Notes under the pieces: generated by a model
Told to the model about the DNA's origin: nothing
Database searches by the model: none
Seen by the model: only the letters and a program-made list of their open reading frames with translations
Translations under genes and position numbers: made by a program
Part shown: one piece after another, positions 24,871 through 33,544 of the stretch
Position numbering within the stretch: the stretch's first letter is position 1
Layout: every line of letters starts with the position of its first letter
NCBI GenBank assembly: GCA_021161835.1
Contig: JAGGZV010000059.1
Span: forward strand, 1 to 38,215
DNA from: Thermotogae bacterium
Lineage (GTDB): Bacteria; Thermotogota; Thermotogae; UBA12178
Direction of reading: 5' to 3'
Length of the DNA: 38,215 nucleotides

Positions 24871-25344
24871 ATGAAGAGAAAGCCCATATATCTGACAAGG
24901 GAAGGATACGAATCTTTGAAGAGAGAATACGAAGAACTGCGCAACAAATTATTCTATGATGTTGCTGAACGTATAAAGGAAGCCAGAGAGCTTGGAGATC
25001 TGTCTGAAAACAGTGAATACGATGAGGCAAAAAACGAGCAGGGACGTCTGGACTCTCGTATAAGAGAGCTTGAGAGCATTCTGGACAATGCGGAGATAAT
25101 AGATGAAGGTGAAGAGGTCACCGAGGTTTCGCTGGGATGTAAGGTTATTCTCAAGAACACCGACACCGGCGAGGAACGTACACTTGTGATAGTGAATCCT
25201 GCTGAGGCCGATATCTTCAAAGGCAAGGTTAGCGTGGAATCCCCCATAGGTAAGGGGGTTCTGGGGAAGAAAGTAGGGGATGTGGTACGTGTTAGAACCC
25301 CAAAGGGTGTCCAGACATACAAAATAATGGGGATATCGAGGTAA
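24871..25344 (+). CDS. greA: Transcription elongation factor GreA
   Basis: GreA reactivates backtracked RNA polymerase by stimulating transcript cleavage through its N-terminal coiled coil. The 157-residue protein has the coiled coil (residues about 10-75, [13 protein letters not shown] and [15 protein letters not shown] with the acidic tip). The FKBP-like C-domain carries [10 protein letters not shown]-like [21 protein letters not shown] 24871 follows GGGAGGTG; an in-frame upstream GTG (24862) lies within that site. lysS starts 19 bases after its stop codon, the greA-lysS pairing known from several bacterial groups. Confidence 0.96.
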   Translation: MKRKPIYLTREGYESLKREYEELRNKLFYDVAERIKEARELGDLSENSEYDEAKNEQGRLDSRIRELESILDNAEIIDEGEEVTEVSLGCKVILKNTDTGEERTLVIVNPAEADIFKGKVSVESPIGKGVLGKKVGDVVRVRTPKGVQTYKIMGISR

Positions 25345-25363
25345 CATTGGGAGTGATACGACT

Positions 25364-26851
25364 GTGGCAGATTCCATACGTCAACACAGGATCCAGGAGA
25401 TCGAGGAACTGAGGAAGCTGGGTATTGATCCTTATCCCTACAGGTATGAACGTACACATTCCTCACGGGATGCTCACAACGCTTTTGATGACGTGCTCAA
25501 AGCGGGTGAGGTTCTCGAAAACGAAAAGGTCAGCATTGCGGGCAGGGTCATGGCCTTAAGAAAGCATGGAAAATCCATTTTTTTTGTGCTTCAGGATGCC
25601 CATGGTTCCATACAGGCCTACATAAGAAAAAACGTGGTTGGCGAAGATAAATTTCGGATATTCGACAGGTATGTGAACATAGGTGATCATGTTGGCGTGC
25701 AGGGTTTTCCTTTCAAGAGCAAAACAGGTGAACTGACCATCTTCACAGAGAATTTCAAGATATTGTGTAAATCTCTCAGAACTCTGCCTGAAAAGTGGCA
25801 TGGTCTTAAAGACAAGGAGATAATATACCGTCAACGCTATCTCGACCTGATTTCCAACCGTGAAAGTTTCGAGCGTTTCATCCTGCGCTCCAAAGTGATA
25901 AGGTTTATACGCGAATTTCTCGATGCCCGAGGTTTCATCGAAGTGGAAACTCCCATTCTTCATAGTGTTACCGGTGGTGCGAATGCCCGTCCCTTCATCA
26001 CGCACATAAACGTCTTTGATATGGACCTGTATCTACGCATAGCACCGGAGCTTCATCTAAAGAGGCTTATAGTTGGTGGTTTTGAGAAGGTGTACGAACT
26101 GGGAAAGAATTTCAGAAACGAAGGTATATCCTATAAACACAATCCGGAATTCACCTCTGTGGAGATATATCAGGCATACGCCGATTACACTGACATGATG
26201 GAGTTAACCGAGGAAATGATAGTTTCACTGGTGCAGGAAATTTTTGGAACGCTCAAAGTAAAATATCAGAATGTTGAGCTGGATTTTACACCCCCATGGC
26301 GCAGAATCAGGATGCGGGATTTCATCATGGAACGTCTGAACGTGGATATACTGGAGGACCCTGATGAAAAGTTGATGCAGGTTCTGGAGGATAACGGTGT
26401 GGAAGTGGAATTCAGGGACAGAGGACATATGATTGAAAAGTTGTGGGATCTGGTGGAGGACGAGCTCACGGCCCCGACCTTTTTGCTGGATCACCCCGTA
26501 GAAATTTCTCCCCTGGCAAAACGCCACAGGGAGGATCCCAGAGTAACGGAGAGATTCGAGCTGATAATATTTGGAAGAGAAATAGCCAATGCGTTCAGCG
26601 AGCTGAACGATCCACTGGATCAGTTTGAACGCTTCAAAAAACAGCAGGCTCTCAGGGAGGCGGGCGATGAAGAAGCACAGATGTTCGACAGGGACTTCCT
26701 GCGTGCACTCGAGTATGGTATGCCACCCACTGGAGGCCTGGGAATAGGTATCGATCGACTGGTGATGATACTAACCGATTCTCAAAGCATAAGGGATGTT
26801 ATCCTCTTTCCACTTGTGAGACCGGAATCCGGGGAAGTGGTGGGAGAATGA
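25364..26851 (+). CDS. lysS: Lysyl-tRNA synthetase, class II
   Basis: The 495-residue enzyme charges tRNA-Lys. An N-terminal OB-fold anticodon-binding domain (about 50-160: [23 protein letters not shown]) precedes the class II catalytic core. Motif 1 is around [18 protein letters not shown], motif 2 reads [18 protein letters not shown] and motif 3 [24 protein letters not shown] and [12 protein letters not shown] are lysine-enzyme specific. It starts at GTG 25364 behind GGGAGTGA, and its stop overlaps the following membrane-protein gene by ATGA. The protein looks complete and normal. Confidence 0.97.
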   Translation: MADSIRQHRIQEIEELRKLGIDPYPYRYERTHSSRDAHNAFDDVLKAGEVLENEKVSIAGRVMALRKHGKSIFFVLQDAHGSIQAYIRKNVVGEDKFRIFDRYVNIGDHVGVQGFPFKSKTGELTIFTENFKILCKSLRTLPEKWHGLKDKEIIYRQRYLDLISNRESFERFILRSKVIRFIREFLDARGFIEVETPILHSVTGGANARPFITHINVFDMDLYLRIAPELHLKRLIVGGFEKVYELGKNFRNEGISYKHNPEFTSVEIYQAYADYTDMMELTEEMIVSLVQEIFGTLKVKYQNVELDFTPPWRRIRMRDFIMERLNVDILEDPDEKLMQVLEDNGVEVEFRDRGHMIEKLWDLVEDELTAPTFLLDHPVEISPLAKRHREDPRVTERFELIIFGREIANAFSELNDPLDQFERFKKQQALREAGDEEAQMFDRDFLRALEYGMPPTGGLGIGIDRLVMILTDSQSIRDVILFPLVRPESGEVVGE

Positions 26852-28797
26852 AGAAACTTTCGCTCATTATGATCATCATGATCTTTGTTACATTGAACGC
26901 ATCGGATTTCGGCAAGGTGGTGGATATTTTCGAAGATTACATAAAAGATTACAAACGGGCTGATTCGCGGCTTCCAGAGGTTGTGAAAGTCAAAGAGGAG
27001 TTAAGGAATCTGGCGGTCTACAGGTTGTACAAAATTCAGATGGTGGGTAGTCTGGAGAAGAGGGAACTTTCACTGACCACAAGTGATTTCATGACGAAAC
27101 TCTACGATGTCTACGCACCAGAGGATCTACAGAAAAGGATAGCTTTTTCAGCTTTTCTTGCCTACCTTGCCAGTGAACTTTCAGGGCATCGTACCACGTT
27201 GAGTTCCATCATGAAACTTCCTGCCTTCTCTAAATCCTTTGATCTCTACCGTCAGCTGGTGAGGAAAAAATTTTACAATCTGTTCATTCATGACGTTGCC
27301 TATCTTCTGGGAATAGTGGAAACACCTTACATTGAAGGATTGCAGGGCAAAAAAGTTGCTGACCTTGATATGGGTGGAGTGCCACTCCCTGAAGTGCGCA
27401 GTCTTTCTTTCGAAGATCCCCTGGGTTTTATAAATTCCGACTTTCTGAAGTTGATGGTACAAAGGGCGAAGGAGCTGAAGGAGAGAATATCCCAGCGTGA
27501 GATAGAACCTCGCAGGATACTTGCGGAGTTGAGACGTGTGAGTTTGAGTCTCATAAATGAGAGGACAGGGCAGATGCAAAATGAAATTGCCAATCAGCTG
27601 GTGAGCGTGATACCAAAGAGAATCAATCTGTGGTGGATAAAATGGTTCATATACGCAGGATTGATTGTGCTCGTGGTGAAGAAGAGGAAACTTTACAGGA
27701 TCCTCATTCCGTCAATGCTCACTTTCGAGGGCGTTTACATTCTGGTTTTCATGGACCCCTTCTTCTCCCGTTTGGATGCTTACATATACGGGGTGAGCGT
27801 GTTACCTGTATTCATCTTTTCTGTGTTACTTTTCCTACCCAGAATCTTCAAAGAATTCGATTGGGTACACTCCATTTTGATCGCAACGATCTTCGTGGTA
27901 TTGCTTGGTTTCTTTGTGCCTTTATATGATGGTGCTGTTGAGTTACGAATGGATGCCTTTCCAACTTTCCACGATTCCGTGTACTACGGAATGTTGAAAG
28001 AAGATGTGTTTTTGGGAGACGTAGCGCAGGTGAAACGGGACATGGTAAGTTTGAGAAGTACTGTAGCCAAAGAGGTGAACCAAACACGGGGAGTCGTTAG
28101 AAAAACCGAAAAGTTTTTCAACGATTTGATCGAAGAAGGTGCGGTGAAGAGTGTGAGAAAAATAGGTACAACCTACAGACTTTTGCTGCCCACTTTCAGT
28201 GAGTTTTACGATACCATTAATGCCCAGAATTACAGAAACAGGTTCGCATCCTTTGCGAATTTCCTTTCTTCTTTCAATGTAGAGTCCCGGTCACGCCTGA
28301 AGGAAGTGCGGAGAACCTATGCAAAACTTGAAGATGCGTTCAGCAAGATCATACGGTATGGTGATGAAAAGTTCAGAACCGATCTATGGAATTACGTGGA
28401 CAGAAATCTCAGAAAGCAGGCTTACACAGCTTCTTATGGGAAAATGCTGATGGAGGAAATGGAAGAATTGCGAAATGTGGAGCCGGAACCTGCAAAGATA
28501 AGGGTGTTCCAGATACGCCATGGTATCATAATGTTGCTGGGACTCATGGTGGGAACTTCTTTCCTCGTTATTTTGAAAAGTCGAATGAGTGTGATCTTTT
28601 ACGTTGTTTCACTGATGGCAGCGCTGTGGAGTATGTTTACATGGGAGCATCTGAGAATTTTTGTGCAGTTCGGGATACCGTTACTGGAAGTTAAAGTGAG
28701 TGAAGGTTACGTGTGGTTTTTCCCTGTTATGGTGATGATTGTATCCATATTTACGATAGTCACATCATTATTGTTGAGGAGGAGGTTGACAGTATGA
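26848..28797 (+). CDS. Large membrane protein of unknown function
   Basis: I do not recognise this 649-residue protein. An N-terminal signal-like helix ([18 protein letters not shown]) is followed by about 245 mainly helical extracytoplasmic residues. A block of four membrane segments lies at about 265-375 ([44 protein letters not shown]). About 180 charged helical residues follow (with [17 protein letters not shown]), and three membrane segments end the protein. It overlaps lysS upstream and the nucleoside-binding-protein gene downstream by four bases each. That couples its translation to the transporter and suggests a shared task, but nothing in the sequence names one. No catalytic motif is visible. 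Confidence 0.7.
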   Translation: MKKLSLIMIIMIFVTLNASDFGKVVDIFEDYIKDYKRADSRLPEVVKVKEELRNLAVYRLYKIQMVGSLEKRELSLTTSDFMTKLYDVYAPEDLQKRIAFSAFLAYLASELSGHRTTLSSIMKLPAFSKSFDLYRQLVRKKFYNLFIHDVAYLLGIVETPYIEGLQGKKVADLDMGGVPLPEVRSLSFEDPLGFINSDFLKLMVQRAKELKERISQREIEPRRILAELRRVSLSLINERTGQMQNEIANQLVSVIPKRINLWWIKWFIYAGLIVLVVKKRKLYRILIPSMLTFEGVYILVFMDPFFSRLDAYIYGVSVLPVFIFSVLLFLPRIFKEFDWVHSILIATIFVVLLGFFVPLYDGAVELRMDAFPTFHDSVYYGMLKEDVFLGDVAQVKRDMVSLRSTVAKEVNQTRGVVRKTEKFFNDLIEEGAVKSVRKIGTTYRLLLPTFSEFYDTINAQNYRNRFASFANFLSSFNVESRSRLKEVRRTYAKLEDAFSKIIRYGDEKFRTDLWNYVDRNLRKQAYTASYGKMLMEEMEELRNVEPEPAKIRVFQIRHGIIMLLGLMVGTSFLVILKSRMSVIFYVVSLMAALWSMFTWEHLRIFVQFGIPLLEVKVSEGYVWFFPVMVMIVSIFTIVTSLLLRRRLTV

Positions 28798-29873
28798 GGA
28801 AGGCCTTATGGTTGTTGGTTTTACTGTTGGTGGTGGGCGTTCCCTTGTTGGCTTTCAAAGTGATAATGGTTACTGACACGGGAGGGCTCGGTGACAAATC
28901 CTTTAACGATGGTACGTGGCATGGTATCCAGATGGCAGCAGAAGAACTGGGGATCGAAGCGGAAGTCATACAGAGCTATGAGCAAGCGGATTACGTTCCC
29001 AATTTGACCAAGGCTGCACAGGAAGCCGATGTTGTATTTGCGGTGGGTTTCATGATGACGGATGCTTTGGCCAAGGTAGCTCCTCAGTTCCCCGATACGT
29101 ACTTCGTGGGCATAGACATCGTTCTTGAAGACTACCCACCGAACGTCATAACCTTCGTGTTCAAAGAAGAGGAGAGTGCTTTCACCGTTGGATACATAGC
29201 CGCTGCCATGACGAAAACAGGTATCGTAGGCTTTGTGGGTGGAATACCCATACCACCTGTGGAAAGGTTTAGGTACGGTTTCGAGACCGGAGTCAAGCTT
29301 TACTGCGATCTTCACGGTAAAGATGTGGAAATATTGAGGGGCTACACCATGGTGTTCGACGATCCGAAGAAGGGGAAAGACCTTGCCGTAAGTCAGTTCG
29401 CACAGGGAGCCGATATCATATTTGCCGCCGCCGGTGCATGTGGTAACGGTGTTATAGAAGCTGCGAAGGAGTACTTCACATCGCTTGTGGGAAGCGATGA
29501 CCTGGTGGATCTCATCGACTACTACTACAAAACCGAGCAGGGATTCTTCGCCATAGGCGTTGATGTCGATCAGGATTACATGGCTCCTGGTGCTGTCCTT
29601 TGTAGCTCTATGAAGAGGATAGATGTGGCATCTTACTATGGAGTGAAATGGGCATACGAGGGAACCTTTGAAGGCGGCTTGAAGAAACTGGGGCTCAAGG
29701 ACAAAGGTGTTGGTATAAGTCCGATGAAGTACACCAAAGGTCTAATACCAACGAAGGTCCTCGCAGAATTGCAGTACCTCATCTCGCTGGTGGAGAAAGG
29801 AGAATTGGTCATTCCCGATACGCAGGAAGAACTCGATGCTTTCGTAACACCTCCGATTGAGTTCCCGTTCTGA
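28794..29873 (+). CDS. BMP-family (PnrA-like) nucleoside-binding protein of an ABC transporter
   Basis: The 359-residue periplasmic protein belongs to the basic membrane protein family, whose characterised members bind purine nucleosides. It has VIMVTDTGGLGDKSFNDGTWHG after the signal peptide, then FVGIDI, FKEEESAFTVGYIAAAMTKTG, GFVGGIPIPPVERFRYGF and AAGACGNGVIEAAKE. The signal peptide (about 20 residues, PLLA before Phe) has no lipobox Cys, unlike PnrA lipoproteins, so it may be free or helix-anchored. ATG 28794 follows GGAGGAGG and overlaps the previous stop. A strong hairpin directly after the gene separates it from the ATPase and permease genes, fitting a need for more binding protein than transporter. 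Confidence 0.93.
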   Translation: MRKALWLLVLLLVVGVPLLAFKVIMVTDTGGLGDKSFNDGTWHGIQMAAEELGIEAEVIQSYEQADYVPNLTKAAQEADVVFAVGFMMTDALAKVAPQFPDTYFVGIDIVLEDYPPNVITFVFKEEESAFTVGYIAAAMTKTGIVGFVGGIPIPPVERFRYGFETGVKLYCDLHGKDVEILRGYTMVFDDPKKGKDLAVSQFAQGADIIFAAAGACGNGVIEAAKEYFTSLVGSDDLVDLIDYYYKTEQGFFAIGVDVDQDYMAPGAVLCSSMKRIDVASYYGVKWAYEGTFEGGLKKLGLKDKGVGISPMKYTKGLIPTKVLAELQYLISLVEKGELVIPDTQEELDAFVTPPIEFPF

Positions 29874-29891
29874 TGTTTTGAAAGTCATTCT

Positions 29892-29920
29892 GGGGAGCCG
29901 TGTGCCGGCTCCCCTTTAAA
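29892..29920 (+). terminator. Intra-operon terminator/attenuator hairpin after the binding-protein gene
   Basis: GGGGAGCCG (29892-29900) and CGGCTCCCC (29906-29914) form a perfect 9-bp GC-rich stem with loop TGTGC, followed by TTTAAAG. The short T-run suggests partial termination, or 3'-end protection of the binding-protein mRNA. The next gene's ribosome binding site follows within 15 bases. Confidence 0.75.
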
Positions 29921-29935
29921 GTTTGGAGGGATCGT

Positions 29936-31489
29936 ATGGGTCTCAATCCAAAGGATTACGCTGTGATGATGGTAGGCATAACCAAAAGATTTCCAGGTGT
30001 TCTCGCCAACGATCGTGTGGATCTTCAGGTAAGGAAGGGAGAGATTCATGCGATCGTTGGAGAGAACGGAGCAGGAAAAACCACGCTCATGAATCAGCTG
30101 TACGGTTTGCTCAAACCCGATGCCGGTGAAATATATATCTTCGGCAAGAAGGTTCATTTCCGCGGACCGGGTGATGCCATACGCGCAGGTATAGGTATGG
30201 TGCATCAGCATTTCATGCTGGTCGACAACCTCACCGTTGCGGAAAACGTGGTACTGGGTTCAGAACCCAGAAAGAGAGGTTTCTTCGACCTCGAAGAGGC
30301 GAGGGAGAGAGTCAGAAAACTCTCGGAAAGTTATGGATTGCTGGTTGATGTGGATGCGAAAATAGAGGACATCCCCGTTGGAATGCAGCAGAGGGTGGAG
30401 ATAATAAAAACGCTTTACAGAGGAGCGGAAATACTCATACTTGACGAACCAACTGCCGTTCTGACGCCCCAGGAGACAGAGGAACTCTTCGAAATTCTCA
30501 AACGTTTGAAAAAAAGTGGGAAAACAATAATTTTCATCACGCATAAGTTGAACGAGGTCATGGCGGTAACCGACAGGGTCACCGTCATGAGATTGGGACG
30601 GGTCACAGGGAATCTCATCACCGCCGAAACGTCCCCGCGCGAGATAGCGCGTCTCATGGTGGGACGCGAGGTCTTGCTACGCGTTACCAAAAAACCAAAG
30701 ACTCCCGGAGATGAAGTGCTGAATGTGAAGGAATTGTGGGTTAAGGATAATCGAGGTCTGGATGCTGTGAAGGGTGTGAGCTTTTCGGTACGTGCCGGTG
30801 AGATCGTGGGTATAGCAGGGGTCGCTGGCAATGGACAGACAGAACTTGTGGAAGCCCTCACGGGTTTGAGAAAAGCAGAGTCGGGGAAAGTGTTCCTGCT
30901 TGGTGAAGATGTTACCAATATGAGTGCTCGAGATCTCAGGAGTCGGGGTCTTGCACATATACCGGAAGATAGGCACAAGTATGGTTTGATTCTCGATTTT
31001 CCCTCATATTACAACGCCATCCTGGGAAGACATTACAGAGAACCTTTCTGTTCTGGTGGGTTCTTGGCTATCAATAACATAACGAATTTCGCGAGCGAGC
31101 TTTTCGAAACTTTCGATATAAGGCCCAGGATGCCGGACATGCTGAGTGGAAATCTTTCGGGTGGAAACCAGCAGAAGCTTGTGGTGGCCAGGGAAATGAG
31201 TTCCAACCCCCGGGTTATAATAGTTAATCAACCCACCCGGGGTCTAGATATAGGTGCGATAGAGTTCATTCACAAGACCATATTGAAATTACGAGATGAG
31301 AACGTTGCGGTGCTTCTGGTTTCCATGGAATTGGATGAGGTAATGTCCCTTTCAGATCGGATATTCGTCATGTACGAAGGTAAATTCATGGGTGAGGTTA
31401 AGCCAGACGAGGTGACCACCGAGGAGATGGGATTGATGATGGCTGGACACACACTGGATGAAGTGAAAGGGCGGGTGTCGGTGAAATGA
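29936..31489 (+). CDS. Nucleoside ABC transporter ATP-binding protein (two ABC domains)
   Basis: The 517-residue protein has two ABC domains, as in RbsA/NupA-type importers. Domain 1 has Walker A GENGAGKTT (about residues 43-51), an altered signature VGMQQRVEI, and Walker B LILDEPTAVLT. Domain 2 has a degenerate Walker A VAGNGQTELV, signature LSGGNQQKLV, and Walker B IIVNQPTRGLD, where the catalytic Glu is Gln. That division, one competent and one degenerate site, is normal for this family. It powers uptake together with the BMP protein and the two permeases downstream. ATG 29936 follows TTGGAGGG; an in-frame upstream codon (29900) lies in the hairpin and is unlikely. Confidence 0.94.
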   Translation: MGLNPKDYAVMMVGITKRFPGVLANDRVDLQVRKGEIHAIVGENGAGKTTLMNQLYGLLKPDAGEIYIFGKKVHFRGPGDAIRAGIGMVHQHFMLVDNLTVAENVVLGSEPRKRGFFDLEEARERVRKLSESYGLLVDVDAKIEDIPVGMQQRVEIIKTLYRGAEILILDEPTAVLTPQETEELFEILKRLKKSGKTIIFITHKLNEVMAVTDRVTVMRLGRVTGNLITAETSPREIARLMVGREVLLRVTKKPKTPGDEVLNVKELWVKDNRGLDAVKGVSFSVRAGEIVGIAGVAGNGQTELVEALTGLRKAESGKVFLLGEDVTNMSARDLRSRGLAHIPEDRHKYGLILDFPSYYNAILGRHYREPFCSGGFLAINNITNFASELFETFDIRPRMPDMLSGNLSGGNQQKLVVAREMSSNPRVIIVNQPTRGLDIGAIEFIHKTILKLRDENVAVLLVSMELDEVMSLSDRIFVMYEGKFMGEVKPDEVTTEEMGLMMAGHTLDEVKGRVSVK

Positions 31490-32544
31490 ACAGGTCCAGA
31501 TTCTACTCCTTTGCTGTGCCGGTTCTTTCTGTTGTCATAGCCCTGCTGATAGCTGCTGTCGTAATAGTGCTTGTGGGAAAGAACCCTGTTTACGCGTACT
31601 TTAAGATGATAGAGGGTGCGTTCGGCAGTAAGCAAGCCCTGGCAAACACAATAGTGAAAACCACTCCCCTTATATTGACGGGATTGGCGGTGGGGTTTGG
31701 TTTTAGAGCGGGTGTTTTCAACATAGGTGCTGAGGGTCAAATGGCCATGGGTGCTCTGTTTTCCACCATGGTGGCCATGAATTTAGGGGCTGTACCTTCC
31801 GTGTTTGCCATACCTATAACCCTGATCGTTGGTATGGCCATGGGTGCGGGATGGGCTGCCATAGCGGGAGCTTTGAAAGCCTATACTGGAGCTCATGAAG
31901 TTATCACCACCATAATGCTCAACTGGATAGCCTATTATCTTGGAAACTACATGGTAGCCGCACCGCTGGCAGTTGGTTCAGGCACACCAAAGAGTCCGGA
32001 GATTTCTGCTTCTTCGAAGCTTCCTCCTCTGTTAACCGTGCAGGCGACCGAGTTAACCAGCGGAATAATAATAGCTATAATAGCTGCTCTGCTGCTCTAC
32101 ATCCTTCTGGAAAAAACGAGTTTGGGATATGAGGTGAAGGCTGTGGGGTTCAATCCATATGCTGCCGAGTACGGCGGCATAAGCATTTCGAAAAACGTCG
32201 TTCTTTCCATGGCCATAAGTGGAGCACTGGCAGGATTGGCGGGAGCAGTTGAGGCCATGGGTGTTCACCACAGGTATCTGGGCGCTCTCACCGCTGGAAA
32301 AGGTTTCGATGGTATATCCATATCGTTGATAGGTCAGAACAATCCCATTGGTATCATATTCGCCGCATTTCTAATAGGGTCTCTGAGGACGGGATCCAAC
32401 GCCATGCAGTTCATAGGCGTTTCAAAACACGTGGTGATGATAGTACAGGGTATCGTCATCTTCCTGGTGGCGGCGGAGCGTATCGTACGCACGCTTATGA
32501 TATACATGCGCCTTAAGGGAGCGAAAGGCGGTGCTAAAGGATGA
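31486..32544 (+). CDS. Nucleoside ABC transporter permease 1
   Basis: The 352-residue polytopic protein has about nine to ten membrane helices and the BPD_transp_2 family features: NAMEGAFG-like MIEGAFGSKQALANTIVKT, FNIGAEGQMAMGALFST, GAHEVITTIMLNWIAYYLGN and GFDGISISLIGQNNPIG. This matches the larger permease of BMP-linked nucleoside importers (YufP/NupB type). It overlaps the ATPase gene and the second permease gene by four bases each. Confidence 0.93.
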   Translation: MNRSRFYSFAVPVLSVVIALLIAAVVIVLVGKNPVYAYFKMIEGAFGSKQALANTIVKTTPLILTGLAVGFGFRAGVFNIGAEGQMAMGALFSTMVAMNLGAVPSVFAIPITLIVGMAMGAGWAAIAGALKAYTGAHEVITTIMLNWIAYYLGNYMVAAPLAVGSGTPKSPEISASSKLPPLLTVQATELTSGIIIAIIAALLLYILLEKTSLGYEVKAVGFNPYAAEYGGISISKNVVLSMAISGALAGLAGAVEAMGVHHRYLGALTAGKGFDGISISLIGQNNPIGIIFAAFLIGSLRTGSNAMQFIGVSKHVVMIVQGIVIFLVAAERIVRTLMIYMRLKGAKGGAKG

Positions 32545-33497
32545 GGTGGATTCAGGCAATATTCGAGATATTCACCAATCCTCTGTTCTACAAGATCACC
32601 CTGACCGCATCGACTCCTTTCATCTTTGCCTCCCTGGGGGGCGTTTTCAGTGAAATAACGGGGGTTGTGAACATAGCGCTCGAGGGGATAATGCTCATGG
32701 GCGCGTTCGTCTCAATAGTTTTTACTTATTATCTCGGTTCTCCATGGATAGGAATCCTTTTTGCCATGCTGGTGGGTCTTGGTATGGCATGGTTACATGC
32801 ATGGGCCAGCATAAGATGGTACGGTAATCAGATCGTCACCGGTACAGCACTCATTCTCCTTGCACAGGGCGTGACAGGTTTCTTGATGGAGCCGATCTTT
32901 CACAGACCCGGTCAGACGGATCTCATAGGAAAAATAGAAGAAATACGTGTACCACTGTTGAAGGATATACCGTTCGTGGGTAAGGTAATAGGCGAACTGA
33001 ATCCCATGGTTTACATAGCCTTCGGGTGTGTGGCGTTCGCATGGTTTTTAATATACAAGACCACGCTGGGTCTGCGGATGCGTGCTGTGGGGGAGAATCC
33101 TGAGGCAGCCGATACTCTGGGCGTCAACGTGTACGGAATAAGATATTTTGGTGTTTTGATGAGCGGTATACTGGCGAGTCTGGGAGGTGCGTTCCTGAGC
33201 GTTGGTGAACTCGGGCAATTCAAGGAGCTCATGACGGGCGGGAGGGGATTCATAGCACTTGCTGCGATGATTCTTGGAAACTGGAATCCTGTCGGAGCTA
33301 TGTGGGCAAGTTTGCTCTTTGGAGCTGCTGAAGCTATGAATAACCAGCTTCAGAGCAGTCCCATCCTGCACGTTTCTGCATCCACCAAGCCGCTTTTCAA
33401 TATGTTGCCCTTCATAGTCACGCTTGTGGTGGTTTCTGGATTCATAGGTAGGACCCGACCTCCCGCTGCCGATGGTATACCGTATGTGAAGGAATGA
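32541..33497 (+). CDS. Nucleoside ABC transporter permease 2
   Basis: This is the 318-residue partner permease (YufQ/NupC type), with TASTPFIFASLGGVFSEITG, VVNIALEGIMLMGAF, GNQIVTGTALILLAQGVTGF and GRGFIALAAMILGNWNPVG, and eight or nine membrane helices. The two permeases would form a heterodimeric channel. It is the last transporter gene; a chemoreceptor follows after about 50 bases. Confidence 0.93.
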   Translation: MRWIQAIFEIFTNPLFYKITLTASTPFIFASLGGVFSEITGVVNIALEGIMLMGAFVSIVFTYYLGSPWIGILFAMLVGLGMAWLHAWASIRWYGNQIVTGTALILLAQGVTGFLMEPIFHRPGQTDLIGKIEEIRVPLLKDIPFVGKVIGELNPMVYIAFGCVAFAWFLIYKTTLGLRMRAVGENPEAADTLGVNVYGIRYFGVLMSGILASLGGAFLSVGELGQFKELMTGGRGFIALAAMILGNWNPVGAMWASLLFGAAEAMNNQLQSSPILHVSASTKPLFNMLPFIVTLVVVSGFIGRTRPPAADGIPYVKE

Positions 33498-33544
33498 AGT
33501 ACTTGAATTAATCGATGAGTAAATTTTCTGTGGAGGTGGGGGAC

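Noticed and set aside
30415-30978. Minus-strand ORF of 187 codons
   Set aside because: Antisense of the nucleoside transporter ATPase, whose Walker motifs are clear.
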